DNA of 43,742 nucleotides, taken from NCBI RefSeq assembly GCF_900114445.1, contig NZ_FOTB01000004.1, positions 82,342 to 126,083 on the forward strand, read 5' to 3'. Below are positions 1 to 8,439 of this stretch, piece after piece. The notes below the pieces were generated by a model. That model had not been told where the DNA came from, did no database searches, and was given only the letters and a program-made list of their open reading frames with translations. The DNA is from Salinicoccus halodurans (GTDB lineage Bacteria > Bacillota > Bacilli > Staphylococcales > Salinicoccaceae). The first letter of the stretch is position 1. Each line of letters starts with the position of its first letter. Made by a program: the position numbers and the translations under genes.

Positions 1-82
1 TCGTCATCCCCGACGAAGGCCACATAACCTCGCATATGGACATCGTCGTCCTCGACGAAGGCCGGCAACCGCGCCATCTGGC
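1..82. repeat. Tail of a 42-bp tandem repeat array (cut by window edge)
   Basis: About two units with a 42-bp period are visible. The landmark ACGAAGGCC recurs at 12 and 54, and the landmark CATATGGAC / CATCTGG recurs at 33 and 75. The unit matches the arrays at 14535, 35857 and 43351. It lies just beyond the fabI terminator; the gene to the left is outside the window. Confidence 0.85.
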
Positions 83-103
83 CTTCGCGACCCCAGACAC
101 GGC

Positions 104-139
104 AAAAAAACCGGGCCTCCAAAGAGAGCCCGGGTTTTT
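104..139 (-). terminator. Intrinsic terminator downstream of fabI
   Basis: The arms CCGGGC (111-116) and GCCCGG (128-133) form a GC-rich hairpin. It is flanked by A7 on the left and T5 on the right, so it can act in both directions. It separates fabI from the repeat array at the left edge. Confidence 0.8.
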
Positions 140-171
140 GTCAGCTGTGATGCTGAGGTGATATTGAGTTT

Positions 172-939
172 CTACGCCATTATATGGTAGCCGGAGTCGA
201 CGTGAACGACTTCGCCTGTGATTCCGCTTGCGAGATCGCTGAGCAGGAATGCCACTGTGTTTCCGACTTCAAGCTGATCCACGTTTCTGCGGAGAGGTGC
301 TTTTTCTTCGATTTCTTTCAAGATTGATTTGAATTCGCCTACAGCAGATGAGCTGAGGGTACGAATCGGGCCTGCGGATACTGCGTTGACACGGAACCCG
401 TCTTCGCCGAGATCGTATGCTAGGTAGCGTACGCTTGAGTCGAGGGCCGCTTTCGCCACACCCATCACGTTGTAGTTCGGCATAGCGCGCTCGCCGCCGA
501 GGTACGTCATCGTAACGATGCTGCCGCCCTCATTCATGATTTTCTTCGCATGTTTCGCAACAACAGTCAGCGAGTATGTGCTGATATCCAGTGCATTTTT
601 GAATCCTTCACGCGTCGTTTCGCTGTAGCCGCCTTTAAGCTCGTCCTTGCCCGCGAATGCGATTGCGTGAAGCAGACCATCGATGCCACCGGTCTTCTCA
701 CCGATTTCCCTGAAAGCAGACTCGATCTGCGCATCGTCCTGAACATCACATTCAACAACGATATCATGATCGCCTTCAAGCTCACCCAGAAGCTTTTCCA
801 GCTCACGGCGGAAACGCTCGTTCAGAATTGTGAAAACGAGTTTCGCTCCCATCTGGTCGAGCGCACGTGCTGCACCCCAGGCGATACTGCGCTTATTTGC
901 GACACCCATGATGACATAGGTTTTACCTTCGAGATTCAT
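172..939 (-). CDS. fabI: Enoyl-[acyl-carrier-protein] reductase FabI
   Basis: Cytosolic short-chain dehydrogenase/reductase that reduces trans-2-enoyl-ACP to acyl-ACP, the last step of each type II fatty-acid elongation cycle, and is the target of triclosan-type inhibitors. The 255-residue protein matches the usual length (about 256). Visible motifs are the cofactor loop GVANKRSIAWG (residues 12-22) and the FabI-type active site: Tyr146, then Tyr156-x6-Lys163 in the stretch PNYNVMGVAK. The start is ATG with AAGGGAG about 10 nt upstream. It is monocistronic, ends in a strong terminator, and has a FapR operator in its promoter region, so it should be repressed by FapR and induced by malonyl-CoA/ACP. 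It sits beside the antiporter-mgtE pair as in S. aureus. Confidence 0.97.
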   Translation of the reverse strand: MNLEGKTYVIMGVANKRSIAWGAARALDQMGAKLVFTILNERFRRELEKLLGELEGDHDIVVECDVQDDAQIESAFREIGEKTGGIDGLLHAIAFAGKDELKGGYSETTREGFKNALDISTYSLTVVAKHAKKIMNEGGSIVTMTYLGGERAMPNYNVMGVAKAALDSSVRYLAYDLGEDGFRVNAVSAGPIRTLSSSAVGEFKSILKEIEEKAPLRRNVDQLEVGNTVAFLLSDLASGITGEVVHVDSGYHIMA

Positions 940-1013
940 AAATGATTAACTCCCTTTTCACATTTGGCGCCCGGGTTTTTATTCCCTCTGCCAAAACAAT
1001 TTATAGTTTGTTA

Positions 1014-1030
1014 TTAGTACCTACTACTAA
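1014..1030. promoter_or_regulatory. FapR operator upstream of fabI
   Basis: TTAGTACCTACTACTAA is a dyad with arms TTAGTA and TACTAA around a 5-bp centre, the 17-bp form known for FapR, the malonyl-CoA-sensing repressor of lipid synthesis in Bacillus and Staphylococcus. On the minus strand it lies just upstream of a TATAAA -10 candidate (about 995-1000), so it would overlap the -35 region of fabI. Confidence 0.8.
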
Positions 1031-1132
1031 TCTACATTTTTTCATCCCCAATTGCAACAAAAAAATGTTTTTGGTGAATGAAACCCCTCAGCCTCTCCGT
1101 GCTCCGCCGCCGGTTCCTGCGAAATCACCGTC

Positions 1133-1164
1133 AAAAAAAGCCGCCATCGCGGAGGACAGCGGCG
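1133..1164 (-). terminator. Terminator downstream of the antiporter gene
   Basis: On the minus strand GCCGC...GCGGC forms a hairpin followed directly by T7 (read from A7 at 1133-1139). It closes the mgtE-antiporter transcript. Confidence 0.6.
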
Positions 1165-1168
1165 TTCA

Positions 1169-3028
1169 TCAGTACAGTTCAAGCTCCCGCTTGAGTTCTT
1201 CGACGTAGTCAGTCGCACCGGTGACGAATATCTTGTCATCGACCTGCAGCGGCGTGTCCCCGTGGGGCACGAGCGATTCCTGTCCGCGCAGGATCCTGAG
1301 GAAGATGATGTCCCCCGAGAACGGGAAGTTCCTCAGAATCATGCCGTCGTACCTGTAGTTGTTCATGTGTATTTCGTATATGGACGTCTCTTCGTCCGAG
1401 AGGAGTTCGATCATGTTCGGCGACTCTATCAGACCTTTGAGCAGCGTCTTGGAGCTGAGCATCGTGGAGAACAGCTCGTAGCCGAGTTTCCTGACTTCTC
1501 CCTCCTGGCGCGGGTCGTCCACACGGTAGATGATCCGTTCGACGCCCGCCTCTTTGGCGAGGCCGGCGACCTGCCAGTTAATCGAGGAGTCGTTGGCGCC
1601 GACGACAAGGATATCTGCATCGAATGCGTCCAGCGCTTCCAGTGATTCCCTGCTGTATTCCGATATTTCGTGGAACGTCATGTTCTCACTGTTTGACCCC
1701 CGCGAATCTGAAAAGTTCCTGTGGAAGATGAGTTTCACATCATAGAGGCCGCCGGCGATGCTGTTTGCCACAGGCACCGTCAGCTGGTTGTTCCCGATGA
1801 TCGTCACATTGATGACTTTGTTCACTTCTTCATGCACCGGATACAGCTGTTTGAAGAATACCGGTGTGATGATGCATGCAATCACGGCGCTCAGGATGAA
1901 CATGCCGCTTTCGATGTCGGAAATCATGCCGATCTGCTCGGCGATGACCGCGGCGGCGATGACGAGCGACAGCGTTGAAGTCAAAAGGAAGCTCGCCGCC
2001 GACACGCGTTTGATGTCGAAGTAACGCAGCAGCACGGCAACCGGAATCACCTTGCTCAGGAAGTATGCCGCAAGCATCACCGGAATCATGATGAAGACGC
2101 GGCTGTCCTGGAACATCGACGGCAGATCGAGGTCCACCCCGACCATGATGAAGAAGATCGGGATGAAGAAGCCGTAGCCGAATGAATCCAGTTTTGTGTG
2201 CATATCCTTCTCAGGCTTCAGCAGGCTGACGATACAGCCGGCGATGAACGCACCGAGTATGTTCTCGGCTCCCACGCCTTCCGCCAGTGCAACGAGCATG
2301 ATGATCAGCGCGAATACACCGCGTATGCCGATCTGCATCGTGCCGTTGTTGAGCTGCTTCAGGAACTGGGCATGGTGCATGACGCGTCCCAGGAAATAGA
2401 ACAGGACGGCGAACACGACCAGTATGCCCATCAGCCAGATCGGCTGGCTGGAATCCGCATAGAGCTGCGAATAGAGTGCCAGCATGATCATCGTGACAAG
2501 GTCCGCAATGACCGCGACGAGCAGGATGATCTGTCCCATCTGCGTCGTGATCAGATTAGTCTCCTTCAGCGTCGGTACAACGACACCGAGGGAGATGGTG
2601 GAGATGATGATGACGAGCAGGAACACATCGTCAAAGATGCCCGCCCAGCTCATCATGAATGCAAACAGCAGGCTGAGCAGCAGTATGCCTCCGAATATCG
2701 AGAGCGTAAGTGCCAGCGTGTTCGGCAGCGGACGCTTTAATACTTTAGATTTTTTATTCTGCCCGGCTTTCTGGATGAATGCATCAAAGTCGATTTCCAG
2801 TCCGCTCAGGAACATCAGGAATATAAAACCGAGCGTCGACAGAATGTTAAGCCATGGATCGTTCGGATCCACGATATTTAAAAACGAATTACCGATGACG
2901 ACACCGACGATGATTTCTGCAACCACGACCGGCAGGAAGCTGATTTTAAGCCGGTTGATGAGTATTGGGGTAAGCAGGGCTGCCAGAACGACGATGGCCA
3001 AGGATAATACGGATGGTCCATGTTCCAT
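1169..3028 (-). CDS. CPA2-family monovalent cation:proton antiporter with C-terminal RCK domain
   Basis: Integral membrane antiporter of the KefB/CPA2 group, exchanging K+ or Na+ for protons. Residues about 8-385 carry roughly a dozen hydrophobic segments of the Na+/H+ exchanger fold. Residues about 408-540 look like a Rossmann TrkA-N/RCK domain (it opens with VTIIGNNQLTVPVANSI), and about 545-619 like a TrkA-C domain ending in a typical VTGATDYVEELKRE tail. The RCK part suggests nucleotide or ion gating. The second and third glycines of a canonical GxGxxG are not clear, so the ligand is unknown. The start is ATG with AAGGAG 6 nt upstream. It lies 9 bp downstream of mgtE, so the two are cotranscribed. 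The same gene follows mgtE in S. aureus. Ion specificity cannot be read from the sequence. Confidence 0.88.
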   Translation of the reverse strand: MEHGPSVLSLAIVVLAALLTPILINRLKISFLPVVVAEIIVGVVIGNSFLNIVDPNDPWLNILSTLGFIFLMFLSGLEIDFDAFIQKAGQNKKSKVLKRPLPNTLALTLSIFGGILLLSLLFAFMMSWAGIFDDVFLLVIIISTISLGVVVPTLKETNLITTQMGQIILLVAVIADLVTMIMLALYSQLYADSSQPIWLMGILVVFAVLFYFLGRVMHHAQFLKQLNNGTMQIGIRGVFALIIMLVALAEGVGAENILGAFIAGCIVSLLKPEKDMHTKLDSFGYGFFIPIFFIMVGVDLDLPSMFQDSRVFIMIPVMLAAYFLSKVIPVAVLLRYFDIKRVSAASFLLTSTLSLVIAAAVIAEQIGMISDIESGMFILSAVIACIITPVFFKQLYPVHEEVNKVINVTIIGNNQLTVPVANSIAGGLYDVKLIFHRNFSDSRGSNSENMTFHEISEYSRESLEALDAFDADILVVGANDSSINWQVAGLAKEAGVERIIYRVDDPRQEGEVRKLGYELFSTMLSSKTLLKGLIESPNMIELLSDEETSIYEIHMNNYRYDGMILRNFPFSGDIIFLRILRGQESLVPHGDTPLQVDDKIFVTGATDYVEELKRELELY

Positions 3029-3037
3029 AGTTTCTCC

Positions 3038-4423
3038 TTAGATCAAGTAAGACATAAATGCATTGGCAAGCGAAAAGTAGATCAGCAGACTGATGATATC
3101 ATTCGACGTCGTGATGAACGGACCGCTTGCCACTGCAGGGTCGATGCCCACACGTGCCATGAGAAGCGGCACCAGTGTACCAAGCAGCGTTGCAAGTGTC
3201 ATCGCGATCATGAGACTCGTACTCACGATCAGTCCGAGCACCGGCGACTGGTACATCAGAAGGATGATGGTAAACAGTATCGCACCGCAGATGACACCGG
3301 TGATGATGCCGGAGCCCATCTCACGGAGTGCGAGCTTCACTTTGCTTGCCTGCTGTATTTCCCCTGTCGCGATACCGCGGACAGCAACGGCGAGGGATTG
3401 TGTGCCGGCGTTTCCGGCCATCCCGCCGATGATCGGGATAAAGGCGCCAAGTATTGCGACCTGGGCCAGGGTTTCTTCAAATGTTGTGAGCATGGTCGCT
3501 GTGATCATACCCATGAATGTCAGGCCGACCAGCCAGGGCAGCCTGTTTTTTGCAGTGGAAATGGATGAATTCGAAGCCGTTTCGATTTCGCTCATACCGG
3601 CGAGCCTGGAGTAGTCCTCCCCCGCTTCTTCATGTATGACGTCCATGATGTCATCGGCCGTGATGATACCGACCAGATGATCCTGGTAATCCACGACCGG
3701 CACTGCCAGAAAGTCATAATCCCGCATGATCTGCGCGACTTCTTCCTGATCATCCGATACGCGGACGGAAACGACGCGCCCGGTCATGATGTCCCCGATA
3801 TATTCATCATCGTCCGCGATGATGAGTTCACGGAGGGACATGATGCCGGCAAGCCGCCGTTCCTCATCCACGACGAACACGTAGTAGATCGTCTCGGATC
3901 CCGGGGCTTTCTGTTTCAGATGACGCATCGCTTCACGCACCGTCATCAGTGACGTCACGCTGACGAATTCCGTCGTCATGATACCGCCGGCAGTGTCCTC
4001 TTCATAGTTCAGGAGGGCGCGGATCTCTTTCGCATCTTTTCTGTCCATCAGCGTCAGGAATGATGTCAGTTTCTCTTTGGACACTTTATTCAGAATATCC
4101 ACCGCATTATCGTACTGCATGGCGCCGAGCATATGCGCCGCATAGCGTGCATCCATCGTATCGAAGATCTCTTCGTATTCATCCGGTTCTAGCTCTATGC
4201 TGTCGAAGAAGTCGGAGACTTCTTCCGGATCGAGAAAATGATAGAGGCGCGTGCGCATCGCTTCATCCAATTCCAGGAAAAACTCGCTCTGCTCGTATGT
4301 ATGGAGCTCGAGGAAGTCCCTCCGGAAGTCGTCTATATTATCATCTTTGAGCATGGAGCGCAATGTTTCGTAACTCATCATTTTGTCTTGTTTTTCACTG
4401 ATATCAGGCAATTCGCCCACCAC
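3038..4423 (-). CDS. mgtE: Magnesium transporter MgtE
   Basis: Homodimeric Mg2+-gated channel of the plasma membrane. The protein has the MgtE order: an acidic N domain (about 20-135), two CBS domains (about 140-265) that sense cytosolic Mg2+, then five membrane helices (about 285-461). The pore-lining motif PAVASGPFITTSNDI is near the C-terminus. The length (about 461) is normal. The start is uncertain. A tandem GTG GTG sits at 4423-4418 with only AGGTGG overlapping it, while the next ATG pair (MMSYETL, residue 15) lacks a good ribosome site. No M-box riboswitch fits in the 83 bp upstream, which hold two small hairpins instead. It is cotranscribed with the antiporter gene downstream. Confidence 0.93.
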   Translation of the reverse strand: MVGELPDISEKQDKMMSYETLRSMLKDDNIDDFRRDFLELHTYEQSEFFLELDEAMRTRLYHFLDPEEVSDFFDSIELEPDEYEEIFDTMDARYAAHMLGAMQYDNAVDILNKVSKEKLTSFLTLMDRKDAKEIRALLNYEEDTAGGIMTTEFVSVTSLMTVREAMRHLKQKAPGSETIYYVFVVDEERRLAGIMSLRELIIADDDEYIGDIMTGRVVSVRVSDDQEEVAQIMRDYDFLAVPVVDYQDHLVGIITADDIMDVIHEEAGEDYSRLAGMSEIETASNSSISTAKNRLPWLVGLTFMGMITATMLTTFEETLAQVAILGAFIPIIGGMAGNAGTQSLAVAVRGIATGEIQQASKVKLALREMGSGIITGVICGAILFTIILLMYQSPVLGLIVSTSLMIAMTLATLLGTLVPLLMARVGIDPAVASGPFITTSNDIISLLIYFSLANAFMSYLI

Positions 4424-4440
4424 CTGTCATTTCATCATAT

Positions 4441-4462
4441 AAAAACCTGCCGCAAGACGGCA
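4441..4462 (-). terminator. Hairpin plus T-run just upstream of mgtE
   Basis: On the minus strand TGCCG-TCTTG-CGGCA is followed by GG and T5. It lies 18 nt before the GTG start of mgtE and after the nadK terminator. It could be a second terminator or an attenuator in the mgtE leader. Confidence 0.5.
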
Positions 4463-4480
4463 AAAAAGCATCATTATTAT

Positions 4481-4506
4481 AAAAAAAGCACTTTTTCAAG
4501 TGCTTT
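4481..4506 (-). terminator. Terminator downstream of nadK
   Basis: The arms AAGCACTT (4486-4493) and AAGTGCTT (4498-4505) around TTTC form a perfect hairpin that begins right after the nadK stop codon and is followed by T7 on the minus strand. Confidence 0.8.
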
Positions 4507-5307
4507 TTATTCTGCGGAGATAAATGAATCATGAACCCTTCTCCAGAACGGGAACGGTCTGAATCTTGCGAAGCGGATCTTTTCATCCGCCACTCTGAAC
4601 TGGATGGATTTCACCCCTTTATGTACGAGGTTGATATGGTCTATCGTCAGATTGTAGACTTCACTGTTCACCGGATTGACCTGGCATGTATGGTGCTTCG
4701 GCAGCACGAGCGGCGACCCGACCGTCCGGAACACCCGGTTGTTGATCGAGGCGATCTCAGTCATCTGTATCGCTTCGAGTGACGGATGGATCAGTGCGCC
4801 CCCGAGGGCTTTATTATAAGCGGTGGAACCGGACGGCGTCGAAATGCAGAGGCCGTCACCGCGGAACCGCTCGAAATGCTGGTTTCTGATATCCACATCC
4901 ATCACGAGCGTCGTCCCGTTGTTCGTGCGGAGCGTCGCCTCGTTCAGTGCCAGATAGCGCGTCTCCGTGCCGGCTGTCCCATAACGTACGATCGTCTCGA
5001 GCAGCGGATATTCGATCACCTGGAACTCATCATTCTGGATCGAGATGATGAGCCGTTCCACTTCATGCGGCAGCCAGTCTGCGTAGAATCCGAGGTGGCC
5101 CGTATGCACCCCGACGAACGCCGTATGGTCCATCAGATGCTGGTAGCGGTGGAATGCCTGCAGGAGCGTCCCGTCCCCGCCAACCGAAATGACGATCTCC
5201 GGCTTCTTCTCATCCGGCGTCATCCCCATATCGATCATATAGTTCATCATCTTGTCCTTCAGCGCATTCGATTTCGTGTCCCCCTTGGAGACGATGAAAA
5301 ATTTCAT
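4507..5307 (-). CDS. nadK: NAD kinase
   Basis: Cytosolic ATP-NAD kinase making NADP+. The 266-residue protein contains the family signature [15 protein letters not shown] near residue 40, the NEATLRTNN segment, and the diacylglycerol-kinase-like glycine-rich stretch [15 protein letters not shown]. The reading frame stays open upstream to 5493, but that part overlaps relQ. The start was set at the Met of [12 protein letters not shown] because this aligns with known staphylococcal NadK. An ATG two codons earlier (5313) is 4-5 nt from GGAAGG and is an equally good alternative. It lies 49 bp downstream of relQ in one operon. In S. aureus a pseudouridine synthase gene (rluD) follows nadK; here a terminator and mgtE follow directly. 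Confidence 0.95.
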   Translation of the reverse strand: MKFFIVSKGDTKSNALKDKMMNYMIDMGMTPDEKKPEIVISVGGDGTLLQAFHRYQHLMDHTAFVGVHTGHLGFYADWLPHEVERLIISIQNDEFQVIEYPLLETIVRYGTAGTETRYLALNEATLRTNNGTTLVMDVDIRNQHFERFRGDGLCISTPSGSTAYNKALGGALIHPSLEAIQMTEIASINNRVFRTVGSPLVLPKHHTCQVNPVNSEVYNLTIDHINLVHKGVKSIQFRVADEKIRFARFRPFPFWRRVHDSFISAE

Positions 5308-5356
5308 CTGCATCCGCCCTTCCTTCATTAGAATAAAAACCGGCCGCCGTGCGTGC

Positions 5357-5977
5357 CTATATATTGCGTTTTTTAGTGTAGTATTTTTGAGCGTCCTGAA
5401 TCTCTTCGCGGATTTCGGACATCTCCTGATCCAGCAGGTATGCCGCTTCCGCCGCATTCTGGAGTCGTTTTTTGATTTCAGGCGGATACTCACCGCTGTA
5501 TTTGTAATTCAGCGTATGTTCGATCGTCGCCCAGAAGTTCATCGCGAGCGTCCGGATCTGGATTTCGGCGAGGATCACCACCGTCCCTTCGATCGTCTGC
5601 ACCGGATATTCAATGATGAGGTGGTAGGAACGGTACCCGCTCTCTTTCGTGTTCTCGATGTAGTCGCGTTCTTCGACCACTTTCATATCCGCGCGGCTGC
5701 GGATCAGCTCCGTAATGACTTTGATGTCATCGACGAACTGGCACATGATCCGGATGCCTGCGATATCATACATGCCTTCCCTCAGGCGGTCGTATGGAAT
5801 ATCACGTGTGCTCGCTTTTTCAATGATGCTCTGCACCGGTTTCACCCGGGCGGTTACAAATTCAACCGGAGAGGACTGGCGGTTCAACTGGTAGTCTTTC
5901 CGCATCCCCTTCAGTTTGATTTTGAGTTCCTCGACTGCCTGTTTATAAGGTCTGAGAAACTTCTCCCATTCTTCCAT
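5357..5977 (-). CDS. relQ: Small alarmone synthetase RelQ (GTP pyrophosphokinase)
   Basis: Transfers pyrophosphate from ATP to GTP/GDP to make (p)ppGpp. This is the short tetrameric class (YjbM/SAS1) with a synthetase domain only. RelA/SpoT motifs are visible: [19 protein letters not shown], the G-loop-like [14 protein letters not shown], and [17 protein letters not shown], followed by a charged helical tail ([16 protein letters not shown]). There is no hydrolase or TGS/ACT part. An upstream in-frame GTG exists at 5986, but the ATG at 5977 (MEEWEKFL) has GGGGTG at good spacing and aligns with S. aureus RelQ (MNQWDQFL), giving 206 residues. It stands between the UPF0738 gene and nadK, the usual staphylococcal order. 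Confidence 0.95.
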   Translation of the reverse strand: MEEWEKFLRPYKQAVEELKIKLKGMRKDYQLNRQSSPVEFVTARVKPVQSIIEKASTRDIPYDRLREGMYDIAGIRIMCQFVDDIKVITELIRSRADMKVVEERDYIENTKESGYRSYHLIIEYPVQTIEGTVVILAEIQIRTLAMNFWATIEHTLNYKYSGEYPPEIKKRLQNAAEAAYLLDQEMSEIREEIQDAQKYYTKKRNI

Positions 5978-6004
5978 CACAAACACCCCAGTCTTATGTC
6001 CGTA

Positions 6005-6349
6005 CTATAAACCGAATTGCTCTCTGACGGCACTTTCGAATTCTTTGCCGTAATTGTTGTTGTCCACGATGTTATCCAGCAGGAAATCCATCTCTTCCCA
6101 GAAATCCGTGAGTATCACTTCATCATTCAGTACGATTTGCGTGTCTTTGAAGTCATTCAGCATGGACCACGTCTCTTTTACGAAGTGCACCCTCTGGAAT
6201 TCTTCACCGTCGTCCAGCAGATAGATGAAGCTCATGTTATCGGAGTCCACAATCATGCGTGATGCAGCTGTCATCCCCTTGATTTCCTGTTCTGCATGGC
6301 ATTTCAATGCTTTTTCTTCATATTTGATTTCGTCTACATATATATCCAA
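6005..6349 (-). CDS. UPF0738 family protein, TTG start
   Basis: Small acidic soluble protein (114 residues) of the UPF0738 family, conserved beside relQ in staphylococci and Bacillus. Its function is unknown to me. The conserved core is seen in MIVDSDNMSFIYLLDDG, VKETWSML and DNNNYGKEFESAVREQF. Start choice: the ribosome site AAGGAG (6359-6364) directly abuts an upstream in-frame GTG, leaving no spacing, but lies 8 nt from an in-frame TTG at 6349. That TTG also aligns with the first residue of the S. aureus homologue. It is the first gene of the UPF0738-relQ-nadK unit and is divergent from the CYTH gene. A minus-strand TTTCAA-N17-TATTAT or TTATCA-N17-TAGAAT promoter is possible in the 121-bp gap. 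Confidence 0.9.
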   Translation of the reverse strand: MDIYVDEIKYEEKALKCHAEQEIKGMTAASRMIVDSDNMSFIYLLDDGEEFQRVHFVKETWSMLNDFKDTQIVLNDEVILTDFWEEMDFLLDNIVDNNNYGKEFESAVREQFGL

Positions 6350-6418
6350 ATCAATCACTCCTTGCGCACTTTATTCTACCATAATACACCATTTTTGATA
6401 ACGTTGAAATCTGTTTAC

Positions 6419-6447
6419 TTTACAGTCCATTTCAATTTATAGATAAT
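6419..6447 (+). promoter_or_regulatory. Promoter of the CYTH-globin-yjbH operon
   Basis: TTTACA (6419-6424) and GATAAT (6442-6447) are separated by 17 bp and lie 24 bp before the ATG, a good sigma-A type match. Confidence 0.55.
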
Positions 6448-6470
6448 GTTAGTTAAGGAGTGGATCCCAG

Positions 6471-7073
6471 ATGAAAGAATTGGAAATCGAATTCAAGAAT
6501 ATGCTGAGCGGCCGGGAATACGAACGCCTGCAGGAGAAATATTTCAGCACTGCACAGCCGGTTGTGCAGACAAATTTCTATATAGATACACCAAACCTTG
6601 AGATGAGACAGAACAGGCTGCTGCTCCGCATCCGGGATGCTGAAGGCAGTCAGGTCATGACTTTGAAGGAGCCGACGGAAAAAGGCGTGATGGAGTATCA
6701 CGGCGATGTCCCGAGCGATCTGAACTTCGACCGTAACATCCGTACAGAAGAGCTTCCGGAAATCATACGCGGTGAACTGTCACGCCTCGACATCGATACA
6801 TCACAGCTTAAAATCTACGGTGCGCTCTCCACTGAGCGCCGGGAGGTTCCCTACAAGGAAGGACTCCTCGTACTCGACCGGAATACATTTTTGGACCAGG
6901 AGGATTTTGAGCTGGAATATGAAGTCGACAATCATGACAAAGGGGAAACCCGGTTTGTCCGCCTTCTTGAAGAGGCCGGCATCGAACGCCGCGATGAGGT
7001 CACAAAAAGCGAACGCTTCTACAATAAGCTTGACAGCATCAGAACGGGTGATAATTATGCCTATACCCTTTAA
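6471..7073 (+). CDS. yjbK: CYTH domain protein (YjbK family)
   Basis: Member of the CYTH/triphosphate-tunnel-metalloenzyme superfamily, whose members hydrolyse triphosphate groups or cyclise ATP in a beta-barrel tunnel. The N-terminal ExExK signature is EIEFK (residues 4-8), followed by alternating charged strands such as RLLLRIRDAEG, MTLKEPTEKGVMEYH and DFELEYEVDN that would line the tunnel. The length (200 residues) fits the family. The substrate is not established for this branch; an inorganic triphosphatase role is an inference. The start is ATG with AAGGAG 10 nt upstream. It is the first gene of a three-gene operon; its last 17 bp overlap the start of the globin gene, so the two are translationally coupled. 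Confidence 0.88.
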   Translation: MKELEIEFKNMLSGREYERLQEKYFSTAQPVVQTNFYIDTPNLEMRQNRLLLRIRDAEGSQVMTLKEPTEKGVMEYHGDVPSDLNFDRNIRTEELPEIIRGELSRLDIDTSQLKIYGALSTERREVPYKEGLLVLDRNTFLDQEDFELEYEVDNHDKGETRFVRLLEEAGIERRDEVTKSERFYNKLDSIRTGDNYAYTL

Positions 7074-7425
7074 GCAGATCGGCGAGGAGAAACTCTACCG
7101 GATGATCGACATCTTCTACTCCTATGTTGCTGATGACGACCGGATGAATTTTTTATTCCCGGACGATCTTGCGGAAACAGCCTATAAGCAGAAGCTGTTC
7201 CAGACACAGTTCCTCGGCGGCCCGAACCTGTACAACCAGGAATACGGCCACCCGATGATGAAAATGAGACACATGCCCTTCCGCATCACACCAAAAGCGA
7301 AGGAAGCATGGCTTGAAAACATGGAGAAAGCGATGAATGATGTCGGGCTCGATCCGGAGCTCAAGTCATTTTTACTGGCGCGTTACACTATGACCGCGAA
7401 CCATATGGTGAATTCAACAGATTAA
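7057..7425 (+). CDS. yjbI: Group II truncated haemoglobin (YjbI family)
   Basis: Small cytosolic haem protein (122 residues) of the trHbO class, proposed to handle O2, NO or peroxide. It has the features of the class: the N-terminal FYSYVADDDRM.FLFP helix turn, the FLGGPNLY segment, the proximal histidine in MRHMPFRIT, and Trp in EAWLENMEKAM (G-helix). The start at 7057 was chosen because MPIPFKQIGEEKLY matches the globin N-terminus; it lies inside the end of yjbK in another frame. The neighbours yjbK and yjbH are the same in S. aureus and B. subtilis. The genetic link with YjbH suggests a redox-stress role, which is inference only. Confidence 0.92.
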   Translation: MPIPFKQIGEEKLYRMIDIFYSYVADDDRMNFLFPDDLAETAYKQKLFQTQFLGGPNLYNQEYGHPMMKMRHMPFRITPKAKEAWLENMEKAMNDVGLDPELKSFLLARYTMTANHMVNSTD

Positions 7426-7438
7426 GCAGGGTGAGGAA

Positions 7439-8230
7439 ATGAATAATTCTCGCGAACAGTCACTGGTACTAGAGCCGACGACCCACCATGTTGAGATTTT
7501 CTACTTTTTTGACCCGTTTTCAGAAAGCTGCCGTGAGATGGAACCCATCATCAACAAGCTGCTGATCGAATATCGTGGACATGTTTCCATCACCAAGATT
7601 CTTGCACCGTCACTTACCGTGCTGACCAAGTGCCAGGCGCAATCCACATCAGATGTCGATAACATTGCGCTCGCCTACAAGGCGGCCGAAATCCAGGGAC
7701 GCAATAAAGCCCGCGCCTTCATACGCTACGTACTGAACCGCATCGCCCCGACGCGCAGCATCTGCACCGTCGAACACATGGAATCAAGCGCGCGTCTCGC
7801 CGGTCTTGATATATCCTCATTTTTCAGCGACGCGCGTTCCGAAGATGTACGGACGATGCTCCGCCGCGACCTTTCAGTCTACCGGGAGATGGACGTCGGG
7901 ACACTGCCCGCCATGGTCTTCTTCTCAGGAGATGTCCATGCGGAAGGTGTAAAGGTGGAAGGCGTATATCCTTATCATATTTACACATATATCATCAATG
8001 AACTGGTCGACGCAGAAATAGAGAAACACCCGCTTCCGAGCATTTACGACTATATCGAATCTTTCGAAGTCGTCAGCTTCCACGAGCTGAAAACAGTATT
8101 CGAATGGCGCAGCGGACTGCTGCTCAGCGAATTGAAAAAGCTGCGTCTGCAGCGGTTGATTGAAGAAGTAGAGACCGACGAAGGTATCTATTACCAGATA
8201 TTCGGGGGTACGTCGAGTCTGGGAAAGTAA
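7439..8230 (+). CDS. yjbH: Spx-degradation adaptor YjbH/SpxH (DsbA-like)
   Basis: Adaptor that delivers the thiol-stress regulator Spx to the ClpXP protease. It has a thioredoxin-like DsbA fold rather than oxidase activity. The N-terminal motif FFDPFSESCREMEP (Cys31) and the strongly conserved PSLTVLTKCQAQSTSDVDNIALAYKAAEIQGR block (Cys65) identify the family. The later KVEGVYPYHIYTYIINEL segment also matches S. aureus YjbH. The 263 residues are a normal length. The start is ATG with AGGGTGAGGAA just upstream, 13 bp after the globin stop. Its substrate Spx is encoded at 12753-13151 in this same window. The operon ends in a strong terminator at 8283. Confidence 0.95.
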   Translation: MNNSREQSLVLEPTTHHVEIFYFFDPFSESCREMEPIINKLLIEYRGHVSITKILAPSLTVLTKCQAQSTSDVDNIALAYKAAEIQGRNKARAFIRYVLNRIAPTRSICTVEHMESSARLAGLDISSFFSDARSEDVRTMLRRDLSVYREMDVGTLPAMVFFSGDVHAEGVKVEGVYPYHIYTYIINELVDAEIEKHPLPSIYDYIESFEVVSFHELKTVFEWRSGLLLSELKKLRLQRLIEEVETDEGIYYQIFGGTSSLGK

Positions 8231-8282
8231 ATTATATGATTGCTTTGCATGAGATGTAATGGAATAGATTTGATTGATTGGA

Positions 8283-8311
8283 GGACCGGCCCCGGGGGCC
8301 GGTCCTTTTTT
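8283..8311 (+). terminator. Terminator downstream of yjbH
   Basis: The perfect arms GGACCGGCC (8283-8291) and GGCCGGTCC (8297-8305) are followed by T6. Confidence 0.9.
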
Positions 8312-8411
8312 GTGCCGGGGGCGGACGGCGCCGGGCGTGGCTGTCGTTGTCGTTGTCGTTATCGGCCGTCGTTCGTGTCACGCCCGACTCTCACTCTCTC
8401 AAAAACGGCAT

Positions 8412-8439
8412 AAAAAAAGCAGACCCGATTGGCCTGCTT
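8412..8439 (-). terminator. Second minus-strand terminator beyond rsaE
   Basis: On the minus strand AAGCAG...CTGCTT forms a 6-bp hairpin followed by T7 (A7 at 8412-8418). A further perfect dyad, GATTGCG-N6-CGCAATC, lies at 8464-8483 between it and the rsaE terminator. It could be a backup terminator or the end of a 3'-extended RNA. Confidence 0.45.

Noticed and set aside
4424-4506. M-box riboswitch for mgtE
   Set aside because: The gap is far too short for the aptamer and contains only two simple hairpins.
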